A stretch of 64,000 nt of DNA from Pantoea vagans. GTDB taxonomy: Bacteria > Pseudomonadota > Gammaproteobacteria > Enterobacterales > Enterobacteriaceae. Below are positions 1-9,389 of the stretch, piece by piece (position 1 is the stretch's first letter; each line of letters opens with the position of its first letter). The notes beneath the pieces were generated by a model. That model was not told the origin of the DNA and searched no databases. It worked only from the letters and a program-made list of their open reading frames with translations. The translations under genes and the position numbers were made by a program. Where the stretch lies: assembly GCF_004792415.1 (NCBI RefSeq), contig NZ_CP038854.1, positions 310,001-374,000 of the forward strand, read 5' to 3'.

Positions 1-1
1 C

Positions 2-109
2 TGGAAAATCGAGGTGGAGAACTTCCCTGCCTTTATCCTGGTCGATGACAAAGGTAATGACTTCTTCCAGCATATTGAGCGCGCACACTGCGCGAAATGC
101 GTGAAGTAA
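2..109 (+). CDS. C-terminal fragment of an unidentified protein
   Basis: The window opens inside a gene; the last 35 codons are visible and end in TAA. The tail has an [12 protein letters not shown] stretch, which resembles the strand after the cis-proline of a thioredoxin-like fold, and ends with a CAKC pair followed by VK. That could suit a thiol-active or metal-binding protein, but the fragment is too short to identify. It is followed after 21 bases by a strong terminator, so it closes its transcription unit. Confidence 0.6.
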   Translation, partial: WKIEVENFPAFILVDDKGNDFFQHIERAHCAKCVK

Positions 110-130
110 AAACTGCGTCAGATAAGAAAA

Positions 131-156
131 AAGCCCCGGTCTCGGGGCTTTTTTTT
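131..156 (+). terminator. Rho-independent terminator
   Basis: An 8-bp stem, AAGCCCCG (131-138) with CGGGGCTT (143-150), closes a 4-base loop and runs into eight Ts (149-156). It sits just after the stop of the partial gene at the left edge. Confidence 0.92.
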
Positions 157-315
157 GATGTGGACTGACAGATTAAGGACCAGATAGCTGTAAGAGTAAG
201 CATGCGCAGGAAACGGACTTTCAACTCAAGACAAATCCAGCAGCAACTTTTTAGCCCGGCGCATAGCGACAATGAAAGCAGCATAATTCTGACAGCAACA
301 CCTTAGCTTTACGCG

Positions 316-421
316 CAGGAAACGCGGTCAGAGGAGGAAAGCGTCCCGCGCCAGGACGGCGCGGGCCGAGCGTGCCATGGATGGCGGCTTTTGCGTCTTT
401 CCGATCTGACCGCGTTTCCTG
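316..421. repeat. Nested palindromic intergenic element (copy A)
   Basis: A perfect 17-bp inverted repeat (316-332 with 405-421, beginning CAGGAAACGCGG) encloses an 8-bp GC-rich stem, CCCGCGCC (345-352) with GGCGCGGG (358-365), and a small GCCA/TGGC hairpin just after it. The 12-mer GCGCAGGAAACG that overlaps the outer arm (313-324) also occurs alone at 204-215. No gene is visible in 157-492, so this element is the main content of that stretch. A related core, GCGCCAGG followed by GGCGCGGGCC, recurs near 17260. I read it as a dispersed REP-like intergenic repeat; its function is unknown. Confidence 0.65.
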
Positions 422-492
422 AGCAGCCTCGATCTAAGCGCTAACCCACCCCTACCTTCCCGGGTAAACTAAAGCGCCGCTATCGGACCCTG

Positions 493-1149
493 TTAACCGC
501 GCTGCAACCGCTGCAACGCCACATCGATCTGCTCATCGCCTTGGGTGAGTTCGATGATCTGATACTTAATCGCCGGATTCTCAATCAGCCCGACCAGCGT
601 CGCCGCCACATCTTCGCGCGGGATCTCACCATAGGGGATCGCCAGATCGGCACGCACCCGACCCGTACCAGCTTCATCGGTCAGCGTTCCCGGCCGCAGG
701 ACCACCCACTCCAGCTTACTCGCCACCAGCTCCGCATCTGCCAGACGCTTCACCCGCATGTAGTTCTCAAATCCCTCAGACGGCGTTTTACCGCGGCCTG
801 CATCCGGAAAAGCGGATACCAGCATAAAGCGCGACACGCCAGCCTGCTCTGCAGCGGCGACCGCCAGCTTCAGCCCTTCACCGTCGATGGCATTGGTCAG
901 CGCGATACCGGCACCGCCCGCACCCGCTGTAAAGACCGCTACGTCGTGACCGGCCATCAGCTCTGCCAGCGCCGTCACGCTCAGCTGCTGAATATCGCCC
1001 GCGACAGGCTTAGCGCCTGCGGCCTGCAGGGTATCAGCCTGTTCCGGCTTGCGGTGCAATGCCGTGACAGTGTGACCTTTACTGCTCAGCTGACGGGTGA
1101 GCTTTTGGCCCACCTTGCCTGCTGCGCCGATAATGAAACATGTCGCCAT
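493..1149 (-). CDS. Atypical SDR, NAD(P)-binding reductase/epimerase-like
   Basis: A 218-residue Rossmann protein of the atypical SDR group (YwnB/NmrA-like, 'NAD(P)H-binding'). It starts with the glycine motif G8-x-x-G11-x-x-G14 after a hydrophobic strand. A YMRVK segment near the middle matches the catalytic YxxxK of SDR enzymes, preceded by a SAFP strand end. The ATG at 1149 is chosen because GGAGGA lies 7 bases upstream; an in-frame GTG at 1167 lies before that ribosome site. It is oriented like the next reductase (1236-2303), but a hairpin separates them, so co-transcription is uncertain. The substrate cannot be told from sequence; redox or stress-related roles are common in the family. 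Confidence 0.8.
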   Translation of the reverse strand: MATCFIIGAAGKVGQKLTRQLSSKGHTVTALHRKPEQADTLQAAGAKPVAGDIQQLSVTALAELMAGHDVAVFTAGAGGAGIALTNAIDGEGLKLAVAAAEQAGVSRFMLVSAFPDAGRGKTPSEGFENYMRVKRLADAELVASKLEWVVLRPGTLTDEAGTGRVRADLAIPYGEIPREDVAATLVGLIENPAIKYQIIELTQGDEQIDVALQRLQRG

Positions 1150-1207
1150 AAGATTTCCTCCATTCACTGATCAGGTGTCAGAGTATAGCTATCTGCCAGA
1201 AACGAAA

Positions 1208-1229
1208 CAGGCGCCTGATGCGGCGCCTG
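1208..1229 (-). terminator. Probable terminator after the PRISE-like reductase
   Basis: CAGGCGCC (1208-1215) pairs with GGCGCCTG (1222-1229) around a 6-base loop. Read on the minus strand the hairpin is followed by TTTCGTTTC. It lies just downstream of the gene ending at 1236. The T-run is imperfect. Confidence 0.6.
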
Positions 1230-1235
1230 CTGGGT

Positions 1236-2303
1236 TTATTCCGGAATCACTTTTTCCGCTTTCAGTTTATCAAACAGCTGCGTAAAGGAGTCCAGCGTAC
1301 TGCGGTAGCCGGTAAAGCCCGCTTTGCGGCTCTTACTCATGTCGGTGAAAGCTTCCATTGGGCGGCCCAGGTCGGCATCGGTATGCCACCATGAAGCCAG
1401 CTTAGTGACATCGGCCTCACGCAGCTGGTGCTGTTCTGCAATCGCCCGCCATGCGCTGTCAGCTTCCTGCATGCGATTTTCCAGCGGCATCATCTGCGCC
1501 GGGTAGTCTGCGGCTTCGATATCGAAATAGTCAGCCAGTTTTGGCCACATCCAGTTCCAGCGGAACACATCGCCGTTGACTGCGTTGAAATCCTGATTCG
1601 CGGCGTTAGGTGACGTTGCCGCCCAGCGCAGTTGCTCGGCCAGCAGACCGGCATCGGTCATATCTGCGACACCATTCCACTGCTCCGGCGAACCCGGGAA
1701 GATAAACGGCCAGCCCTTCTCTTTGCACAATGTTGCATAAACCGCCAGTGTCTGCCCCATGTTCATCGCGTTGCCTACGGCATAGCCGATGATGGTGTGC
1801 GGACGGTGCACGCTCCAGCGGTAGTCATACTTCTCTGCGCCCGCGAACACTTCATCTTCCTGCGCATAGTAGAAGTTATCGACCGGCTGACGCCCCTGCT
1901 CTTCACGGAACGGTGTCACCGGCACGGCACCTTTGCCGTACGCTTCAAACGGACCCAGGTAGTGTTTCAGCCCGGTCACCAGCGCGACGTGCGAACCTTT
2001 CAGGCGATCGCCGAGGGCTTCAATCACGTTGCGAACCATGCCGCCGTTAACGCGGATGTTCTCTTTCTCATTTTCCTGACGCGCCCAGACGCTGAAAAAC
2101 AGCGCGTCCGGTTTGACCTCTTTCAGTGCGTCACGCACAGCATCTGCATCGGTCAGATCGGCGGTCAGGCTGGTTGCGCCTTCAGGTACTGCACCACGTC
2201 CGCGTGACAGGCCACTGACCTGCCAGCCTTCCTGCTGTAATTTATCTGCCAGTGCGCGACCAATAACGCCGCTGATGCCCACAATCAAAGCGTGCTTTTT
2301 CAT
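1236..2303 (-). CDS. PRISE-like SDR (progesterone 5-beta-reductase/iridoid synthase family)
   Basis: A 355-residue extended SDR. The N-terminus has the nucleotide motif G9-x-x-G12-x-x-G15. Two signatures of the plant-type PRISE family are visible: a TGLKHY segment near residue 110 and an NFYY-x3-D segment that carries the catalytic tyrosine. Family members reduce activated C=C bonds of enones with NADPH; bacterial homologues are usually annotated only as NAD-dependent epimerases. The ATG at 2303 has a GAGGAG site upstream. A LysR-type regulator starts 100 bp away on the other strand, the usual arrangement for a LysR target, so control by that regulator is likely. An enone-reductase role is inferred from the motifs. 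Confidence 0.85.
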   Translation of the reverse strand: MKKHALIVGISGVIGRALADKLQQEGWQVSGLSRGRGAVPEGATSLTADLTDADAVRDALKEVKPDALFFSVWARQENEKENIRVNGGMVRNVIEALGDRLKGSHVALVTGLKHYLGPFEAYGKGAVPVTPFREEQGRQPVDNFYYAQEDEVFAGAEKYDYRWSVHRPHTIIGYAVGNAMNMGQTLAVYATLCKEKGWPFIFPGSPEQWNGVADMTDAGLLAEQLRWAATSPNAANQDFNAVNGDVFRWNWMWPKLADYFDIEAADYPAQMMPLENRMQEADSAWRAIAEQHQLREADVTKLASWWHTDADLGRPMEAFTDMSKSRKAGFTGYRSTLDSFTQLFDKLKAEKVIPE

Positions 2304-2403
2304 TTGATTTCTCCTCGTTTTGCGTAATGCTAAGCCTAATAGAGAATTCAGTTCTTATCTCTGGCATTTATTCACAGCATTCTCAACCTGAGTTCACTAA
2401 TCG

Positions 2404-3306
2404 ATGCACGATCATCGCCTCAAAGATATTCTGCCCTTTGTCGCCAGCGTGGAGTGCGGCAGCTTTACCGCCGCGGCTGAACGTCTGCATGTGACCGGTT
2501 CGGCGGTCAGCAAAAGCGTCAGCCGCCTGGAGACGCGCTTAGGCTCGCGGCTGCTGGAGCGCACCACGCGTAGCCTGAATCTGACCGACGCGGGCAGCGC
2601 CTATTATCAGACCTGTCTGCGGGTGCTGGAGGATCTGGCCGAAGCCGAGGCGGTACTGGCCGCCCAGCGCACCATTCCTTCCGGCCGTCTGCGCCTGGCG
2701 GTACCCACCACCTTTGGACGCCTCAACGTCATGCCGGTACTAATGCCCTTCTGCCAGCAAAATCCGGAGCTGGCACTGAGCCTGAGTCTGTCCGATCGCT
2801 TTGTTGACCTGTTTGAGGAAGGCGTGGATGTGGCAGTGCGGATAGGCGGTGCGCCCGACCTGCCCGCGTCGCTGGGCTGGCGTAACATGGGTCGCGAAAA
2901 GATGCAGTTCTGTGCCTCTCCCGCCTATCTTGACCGCGAAGGCCGTCCTGAAAATGAAGCAGCGCTGCTGAACCATCCTGCCATTCTTTATGAGCGCGTG
3001 GATGGCACAACTAAACCCTGGCTGTTCACCACCGAAGATGGTCAGCCCCACTGGCGCGACGTGCCCTACCGGCTGGCGCTGGGCGACGTCGATGCTCAGC
3101 TTCAGGCAGTCATTGCCGGGCTGGGTGTCGCGCAGATGCCCTCCTGGCTTATTCAGCGCGCCGTGGCCGCCGGTGAAGTGGAAATTATTATGCCGCAGTT
3201 ACAACCCGACGGGCTGACGCTGAGCGTGGTGTGGCCACGCCGCAAACAGTTCCTGCCAAAAGTGGATGCACTATTGTCGGCACTCAACGCCCTCGCCATT
3301 CGCTGA
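2404..3306 (+). CDS. LysR-family transcriptional regulator
   Basis: A 300-residue LysR regulator with an N-terminal winged helix (residues 4-63, including the typical GSFTAAAERLHVTGSAVSKS recognition region) and a C-terminal periplasmic-binding-like effector domain. It belongs to the group often found divergent from oxidoreductases. It faces the PRISE-like reductase across a 100-bp gap in which AGAGA (2341-2345) and TCTCT (2358-2362) form a small inverted repeat that could be part of its site. The effector is unknown. Confidence 0.9.
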   Translation: MHDHRLKDILPFVASVECGSFTAAAERLHVTGSAVSKSVSRLETRLGSRLLERTTRSLNLTDAGSAYYQTCLRVLEDLAEAEAVLAAQRTIPSGRLRLAVPTTFGRLNVMPVLMPFCQQNPELALSLSLSDRFVDLFEEGVDVAVRIGGAPDLPASLGWRNMGREKMQFCASPAYLDREGRPENEAALLNHPAILYERVDGTTKPWLFTTEDGQPHWRDVPYRLALGDVDAQLQAVIAGLGVAQMPSWLIQRAVAAGEVEIIMPQLQPDGLTLSVVWPRRKQFLPKVDALLSALNALAIR

Positions 3307-3467
3307 TACCGGCTTACTTCTGATTAATACGGTTGGGATATTTCATCCTGACCCTGTTCCTCTGTTCTTTTCGACCCGGCATTCGTGCCCATTTCTCCCT
3401 GCCTGAAATATCCGCAATCGTCTATCCGCATAAATAACACGCTTAAAATTAATGGCTTTATTTTCGA

Positions 3468-3543
3468 TTTGATGGAATCCCATCAAAATAAAAAGCGCGG
3501 AAGGCTTGAACTCACATAATGAAAACTAAGTTTCAAATATAAT
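3468..3543 (+). promoter_or_regulatory. Candidate promoter and operators of the inositol cluster
   Basis: Upstream of the interrupted transporter there is a near-continuous palindrome, TTTGATGG (3468-3475) and CCATCAAA (3480-3487) with a 4-base centre. Further down, TGAAA (3520-3524) and TTTCA (3531-3535) form a second inverted pair directly before a perfect TATAAT (3538-3543). The second pair would sit between -35 and -10, a repressor position. No regulator gene is adjacent. Apart from these sites I see nothing in 3307-3627. Confidence 0.45.
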
Positions 3544-3627
3544 TTAACCCGAAATAAAAATATCAGTAGGGTGATGGCTTCTTCATGTTCTGACGTTTTG
3601 TCTTTGTTGTTATTACCAGGAGTTTTC

Positions 3628-5070
3628 ATGGAAAAAGAACTTTATATTTCGTCGAACCCGGCCTCCGGTCCAAATAGCGCCACCCGCACCGAGCCTTTTG
3701 TGAAGATTATTGCGCTGGTCGCCACCCTGGGTGGATTGCTGTTTGGTTATGACACGGGCGTGGTCTCGGGCGCGCTACTGTTTATGCGCGGCGATTTGCA
3801 TCTCACCCCGTTTACCACCGGGCTGGTCACCAGCTCCCTGCTGTTTGGTGCCGCCTTTGGCGCGCTGGCGGCCGGTCATCTGGCAGATGGCCTGGGCAGA
3901 CGCCGCATCATCATTGCGCTGGCGCTGATCTTCGCCTTTGGCGCAATCGGCTCTGCCCTGGCGCCGGATGTCACCTGGATGATCGCCTCGCGCCTGTTCC
4001 TGGGCTTTGCCGTGGGCGGTGCCGCGGCCACCGTGCCGGTTTACATCGCAGAGATCGCCCCCGCCAATAAACGCGGCCAGCTGGTCACCCTGCAGGAGCT
4101 GATGATCGTCAGCGGTCAGCTGCTGGCATATATCTCAAACGCCACCTTTAACGATATCTGGGGCGGCGAAAATACCTGGCGCTGGATGCTGGCGCTGTCG
4201 ATAGTCCCCGCCGCTCTGCTCTGGATCGGCATGATATTTATGCCTGAAACCCCGCGCTGGCATGTGATGAAAGGCCGCAGCCAGGCTGCGCGTGAGGTGC
4301 TGGAAAAAACCCGCGCCGCTGAAGATGTTGAGTGGGAACTGGAAGAGATTGAAGAAACCATCGAAGAGAACCGCCAGCGGGGTAAAGGCCGCTTGCGCGA
4401 TCTCGCAACACCCTAGCTGATGAAAATCTTCCTACTCGGCGTCGGCATCGCCGCGATTCAGCAGCTGACCGGCGTCAATACCATCATGTATTACGCGCCG
4501 ACCATGCTCACCGCCGCCGGGCTGAGCAACGATGCCGCGCTGTTCGCCACCATCGCGAATGGGGTGATTTCAGTGGTGATGACGCTGGCCGGCATCTGGT
4601 TAATCGGCAAAACGGGCCGTCGCCCGCTGGTGTTAATCGGACAGATGGGTTGCACCTGCTGCCTGTTCTTTATCGGGCTGGTCTGCTGGCTGATGCCGGA
4701 ATATCTCAACGGCGCGGTAAACCTGGTTCGGGCTTATCTGGTGCTGGCGGGCATGCTGCTGTTTCTCTGCTTCCAGCAGGGCGCGCTGTCACCGGTCACC
4801 TGGCTGCTGCTGTCGGAAATCTTCCCGGCCAGGATGCGCGGCATCTGTATGGGCGGCGCGGTCTTCTCGCTGTGGATTGCGAATTTTGCCATCTCCATGG
4901 CCTTCCCATTGTTATTAGCCGCATTTGGTCTGGCCGGTGCCTTCTTTATATTCGCCGCAATCGGCATCGGCGGTTCTGTTTTTGTTGTGAAGTTTATTCC
5001 CGAGACCCGGGGAAGAAGTCTTGAGCAGGTCGAGCACTATTTCTATGCGCTTTATAACGGCAACAAATAA
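3628..5070 (+). pseudogene. MFS sugar porter (inositol-transporter type) broken by an in-frame TAG
   Basis: One 12-helix sugar porter is spread over two halves in the same frame, separated only by a TAG at 4414-4416. The first half carries the sugar-porter loop motif GRRR after helix 2 and PETPRW at the end of helix 6. The second carries QQLTGVNTIMYYAP in helix 7 and PETRG at the C-terminus. In relatives the codon at the break encodes Trp (RTPW-L), so a TGG to TAG change is the simplest explanation. The ATG at 3628 follows AGGAG. Its neighbours (TIM-barrel enzyme and inositol 2-dehydrogenase) point to myo-inositol or a similar cyclitol as substrate. Translation could restart at the ATG at 4420, giving a lone C-terminal half. 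A sequencing error or a suppressor tRNA would restore the gene. Confidence 0.85.
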
Positions 5071-5161
5071 CCCCTGCTCGCTGTGAATGAAATAAAAAAT
5101 GTCATGAGGCATGACGACCCGTTCGCCCTTAACACCGCACCCATAATTTAAGGAAACTGTT

Positions 5162-5989
5162 ATGAGCCTGAATATTCCCAATGCGCGTTTTTGCGTCAAT
5201 CGTAAAATAGCGCCCAGCCTGAGCATCCCGCAGTTTTTTAAGCTGGTCAGCCAGCTCGGTATTCACAATGTCGAATTGCGCAATGATATGCCCGGCGGAC
5301 GCGTCACCGACGATCTCAGCGGCGATGAGGTGAAAGCGCTGGCGCGTGAGTCAGGCATCCGGATTGTCACCATCAACGCGCTCTACCCGTTTAACCAGCT
5401 GAATGAAGAGGTGCTGCAACGCGCCCGCCAGCTGTTAAGCGATGCGCAGGCTGTCGGCGCAGAATCACTGGTGCTCTGCCCGCTCAATGACGGCACGCCC
5501 ATCAGCGCCGCCGACACCATCAGCGCGCTAAAAACGCTGGCCCCGCTCTTTGCCGACGCAGGCATTCAGGGGCTGGTTGAGCCGCTCGGCTTTCCACAAA
5601 GCTCACTGCGTTCAGCAACCCAGGCGCAGACGCTCATCCGCGAAGCGGGCGTGCCGTTCCGCTTGCTGATCGACACCTTCCATCATCATCTGTTTGAGGA
5701 TGCGGAGCAGACCTTTGAGCAGGAAATCGACATTCAGCAAATCGGTCTGGTTCACCTCTCCGGCGTCACCGACCCGCGCCCGGTCAGTCAGTTGACAGAT
5801 GAAGAGCGCATTATGCTCAGCGCAGATGACAGATTGCGCAGCAAACAGCAGGTCGAGCGGCTGGAGAAGATGGGCTACACCGGCCTTTACGCCTTTGAGC
5901 CGTTCTCCTCCGTGATGAACAGCTGGCAGGAAGCGGACATCACCCGCGAAATTCGCAACAGCATCCAGCTGTTAAACCACTCAGCGTAA
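5162..5989 (+). CDS. Xylose-isomerase-like TIM-barrel protein (IolH/IolI/IolE type)
   Basis: A 275-residue sugar isomerase/epimerase-fold protein. The expected metal and acid/base residues are visible along the barrel: Glu in VEPLG, Asp and His in IDTFHHH, His in VHLSG and Glu in FEPFS. It sits between the inositol-type transporter and inositol dehydrogenase, with only 9 bases to the latter, so it should act in cyclitol breakdown, for example as an inosose isomerase or dehydratase relative. Which of the iol barrel proteins it matches cannot be decided here. The start ATG at 5162 follows AAGGAAACTGTT. Confidence 0.82.
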   Translation: MSLNIPNARFCVNRKIAPSLSIPQFFKLVSQLGIHNVELRNDMPGGRVTDDLSGDEVKALARESGIRIVTINALYPFNQLNEEVLQRARQLLSDAQAVGAESLVLCPLNDGTPISAADTISALKTLAPLFADAGIQGLVEPLGFPQSSLRSATQAQTLIREAGVPFRLLIDTFHHHLFEDAEQTFEQEIDIQQIGLVHLSGVTDPRPVSQLTDEERIMLSADDRLRSKQQVERLEKMGYTGLYAFEPFSSVMNSWQEADITREIRNSIQLLNHSA

Positions 5990-7009
<1,020 letters not shown>

Positions 7010-7015
7010 CAGGAA

Positions 7016-7045
7016 AAGTGCACGGTGGAATTCCACCGTGCACTT
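7016..7045. repeat. Perfect 30-bp palindrome after iolG
   Basis: Bases 7016-7030 (AAGTGCACGGTGGAA) are the exact reverse complement of 7031-7045, with no central spacer. It would extrude as a cruciform or form a 13-bp RNA stem with a 4-base loop. It lies 6 bp after iolG but has no T-run, so it is either a weak terminator/RNA-stabilising hairpin or a protein-binding site. Confidence 0.8.
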
Positions 7046-7105
7046 CCCTGTCCCACCCCTTTCAGCGACGCTTCCCGCTATGGGTAATCAGCCAACCCGC
7101 TATGT

Positions 7106-7135
7106 AAAAGGCGGGCCGCAAAATTACGCGGCCGC
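7106..7135 (-). terminator. Possible terminator of the yfi operon
   Basis: Read on the minus strand, GCGGCCGC and GCGGCCCGC (one bulge) can pair around an A/T-rich loop and are followed by CTTTT. It lies just past the yfiB stop at 7143. The stem is self-complementary in part, so the call is tentative. Confidence 0.45.
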
Positions 7136-7142
7136 TGAATAG

Positions 7143-7616
7143 TTACGGCGCGGTGATGACAATGGCCACGCGTCGGTTCTGCGCACGACCCTGCGCGCTG
7201 TTGTTGCTGGCAACCGGTGAACTCATGCCCAAGCCACGCGTCACAATATTCTCACGCGGTATCGCCGCGCCTTCCGCCCACTGAGCCGCGACCGCGTTCG
7301 CTCTTTTTAGCGACAGCTGCTGGTTATAATCGGGTTTGCCGTAATTATCGGTATGCCCATCAATGCGGACATGTTTAATACCGGTCGACGCCAGATTTTT
7401 CGCCATCCCCTGGATGGTGAGCTTACTGGAGGGTGTCAGCTCTGATTCATTTACACCAAACAGAACCTTATCGGATAAGCCTAACCCCCAGCCTTCCATA
7501 TTCTGCGTGAACCCGGCACTTTTCATCGCTGCGATTTGCGCGTCGCTGAAACGCGCTTTTGACTGACAACCGACCAGCGCCAGCGTAAGCAATAGCAGGG
7601 AAAGGTTTCTCTTCAT
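7143..7616 (-). CDS. yfiB: YfiB, OmpA-domain outer-membrane lipoprotein
   Basis: A 157-residue lipoprotein with a signal peptide and lipobox LALVGC (Cys17). The rest is an OmpA-like peptidoglycan-binding domain with DGHTDNYG and an NRRV end. In the known YfiBNR system, YfiB sequesters periplasmic YfiR under envelope stress and so releases the cyclase YfiN. Here it is the third gene of yfiR-yfiN-yfiB, 2 bp behind yfiN, which is the E. coli order. It is therefore taken as YfiB and not as a generic OmpA/Pal protein. Confidence 0.92.
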   Translation of the reverse strand: MKRNLSLLLLTLALVGCQSKARFSDAQIAAMKSAGFTQNMEGWGLGLSDKVLFGVNESELTPSSKLTIQGMAKNLASTGIKHVRIDGHTDNYGKPDYNQQLSLKRANAVAAQWAEGAAIPRENIVTRGLGMSSPVASNNSAQGRAQNRRVAIVITAP

Positions 7617-7618
7617 AT

Positions 7619-8827
7619 TTACGCCCTATTTTTTCGCTTATTTTTGTACATGTTCATATCGGCACGTTCGAGGATAGATTCAACCGTATCACCAGGCTGT
7701 GACCACGCGTAGCCAATGGTCACCGAGGTCGTAACCGGCATGCCCTCTGCAATAAGAATGTGTTCCCCGATGGTGTCGTCAATGCGCTGCATAAGCTGCT
7801 GTAACTGCGCCTCACTCGTCCGGCTGCTGACCAGCATGGCAAATTCATCCCCACCTAAACGGGCGACTAAATCCTGTTCAGACGCCAGTGATAAAAGACG
7901 CGAGCCTATCGCTTTTAACACTTCGTCTCCGGCGGCATGACCCCAGTTATCATTGATGCTCTTGAAGCGATCGCCATCCAGAAACAGCAGCGCAAAGCGT
8001 TCGTGCTCATGTGGCTGGTCAAGGCGCTGAGTCAGGCGAGCAGAGAAGGCGCTGCGGTTGGCAAGACCGGTCAGCGGATCGGACAGCGCTTTCGCTGCCA
8101 GCGAGCGATTGTCACGAAGCAGCGACGCCTTGAGCGACTGCATCTCCATCAGCAGGGAGTTGAGGTCATCAGAAAAGAGCTGAAATTCTCTGATCGGGCC
8201 ACCCGGAATACGCAGGGAAAAATCACCCGAGTGAATCACATAGTGAATCGAACTGGTAATGGTGCGGAGCGACGCAATAATACCCCGATGCAGAAATTCA
8301 CTCAGCATCAGTGAAATAATCAGCACGCAGAGCATCCCGACAGAGAGGATCATGAAGGAGTATTGAAGGAAACTCACCGCGCCGGTCACGGTGCCTTCCA
8401 GCGTCAGGGTGCCGACAACGACGTCAGCATGAATGATATTGACGTTAAGCGGTTTGAGGTAAATCCACTCACGCAGCAACCGTGAAAACCAGCCCGTCTG
8501 TTCCCGCTGTGCATTCCACTTAGCCAGAACGATGTTATCGCGGGTAACCAGCTTTGCAGAGTCATACATGCCCTCATTGCCAAACCGTTCAATTTTATTA
8601 CGCGCATCGTAGCTGTCGGCAAATACGGTTGCCGCAGTTAGCGTGGTGCTCAGCGTCGAGCCGATTAAATCAAGATTACATTTCTCATAGTTTTTAATAA
8701 AAATGAGCGACGTCGATGACAGCAACAGCCAGCACAACAGTAATATCACCGCCGAATTGATGGTGCTTATTTTCCGCAGTTTATTGCGGATGGATGATTT
8801 ATCGTGCTTTAGTTTATCGAATTTCAT
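7619..8827 (-). CDS. yfiN: YfiN (DgcN), membrane diguanylate cyclase
   Basis: A 402-residue inner-membrane enzyme making cyclic di-GMP. It has an N-terminal transmembrane helix (about residues 22-42), a periplasmic PAS-like segment, a second helix (near 155-180), a HAMP stretch and a C-terminal GGDEF domain with an intact ARLGGDEF active site. Five residues before GGDEF the inhibitory I-site, normally RxxD, reads SEQD; the missing arginine suggests weak product feedback. ATG 8827 is chosen because AGGGA lies upstream and yfiR ends 1 bp before. An upstream GTG-type extension has no family support. Activity should be held down by periplasmic YfiR. Confidence 0.93.
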   Translation of the reverse strand: MKFDKLKHDKSSIRNKLRKISTINSAVILLLCWLLLSSTSLIFIKNYEKCNLDLIGSTLSTTLTAATVFADSYDARNKIERFGNEGMYDSAKLVTRDNIVLAKWNAQREQTGWFSRLLREWIYLKPLNVNIIHADVVVGTLTLEGTVTGAVSFLQYSFMILSVGMLCVLIISLMLSEFLHRGIIASLRTITSSIHYVIHSGDFSLRIPGGPIREFQLFSDDLNSLLMEMQSLKASLLRDNRSLAAKALSDPLTGLANRSAFSARLTQRLDQPHEHERFALLFLDGDRFKSINDNWGHAAGDEVLKAIGSRLLSLASEQDLVARLGGDEFAMLVSSRTSEAQLQQLMQRIDDTIGEHILIAEGMPVTTSVTIGYAWSQPGDTVESILERADMNMYKNKRKNRA

Positions 8828-8828
8828 T

Positions 8829-9389
8829 TCATTCACTTCCCTCGCGGGAGAGCAAAAGCACATCCGGATTCACTCTGACACCGCTTCTGGCAAGTGAATC
8901 GAGATTAACGGAGAAGTGCGTATGGTCCGGTTGAAAAATCAGGCAAAAAGCGGCGCCCACGGTGCATTCCGCATTGTTCTCTGCCAGGGTAAGCACCGCT
9001 CTTCCCTTCAGCTGCTCAATAATGTCCACCTGCTGCTGCGGTGTCTGATCGCCGAAATAAAGGGCGTCGCAGCGATGCGACGCAAGATCACCTGCACCCG
9101 CAAGATAGACAACGGTGAATGTCGCTGCTGCAGCGGCGCTGTTTTCCGGCAAAGAGAGATGACGCGCTGAAGTAAAAACACATAATTCAGGCGGTTTATT
9201 TAAATTTTGCCAGTGGGTAAAACTGATGATGCCGCTGACGATACGATTAGCCTTGTTATCCTTTATCCCGGCCAGCCCAACAGAGGGATGAAGACTCAGC
9301 AGAATAAGTAGCGTTAAGGCGATCTGGCAGATGCGGCGCAGCAGAAGCAGCACATCGACGTCATGATGAAGGTGATATTTATCGGTCAT
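8829..9389 (-). CDS. yfiR: YfiR, periplasmic repressor of YfiN
   Basis: A 186-residue exported protein. After a charged, His-rich N-terminus comes one hydrophobic signal segment (about residues 21-38), then the small YfiR/DUF4154-type domain. It contains Cys in ELCVF, SHRCDA, AECTV and AAFCLIF, consistent with the disulfide-dependent stability known for YfiR. It represses YfiN from the periplasm. It is first in the operon, ending 1 bp before yfiN. The start at 9389 has only a weak ribosome site; a start at 9440 would add 17 residues. Confidence 0.88.
   Translation of the reverse strand: MTDKYHLHHDVDVLLLLRRICQIALTLLILLSLHPSVGLAGIKDNKANRIVSGIISFTHWQNLNKPPELCVFTSARHLSLPENSAAAAATFTVVYLAGAGDLASHRCDALYFGDQTPQQQVDIIEQLKGRAVLTLAENNAECTVGAAFCLIFQPDHTHFSVNLDSLARSGVRVNPDVLLLSREGSE

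Noticed and set aside
4414-4416. TAG read as pyrrolysine or as programmed readthrough in the sugar porter
   Set aside because: No pyrrolysine system is known in this group, the site is a normal Trp position in relatives, and no special readthrough context is visible; a nonsense change is simpler.
9187-9240. A/T-rich stretch considered as a possible promoter or attachment site
   Set aside because: It lies inside the yfiR coding sequence and has no repeat elsewhere in the window.
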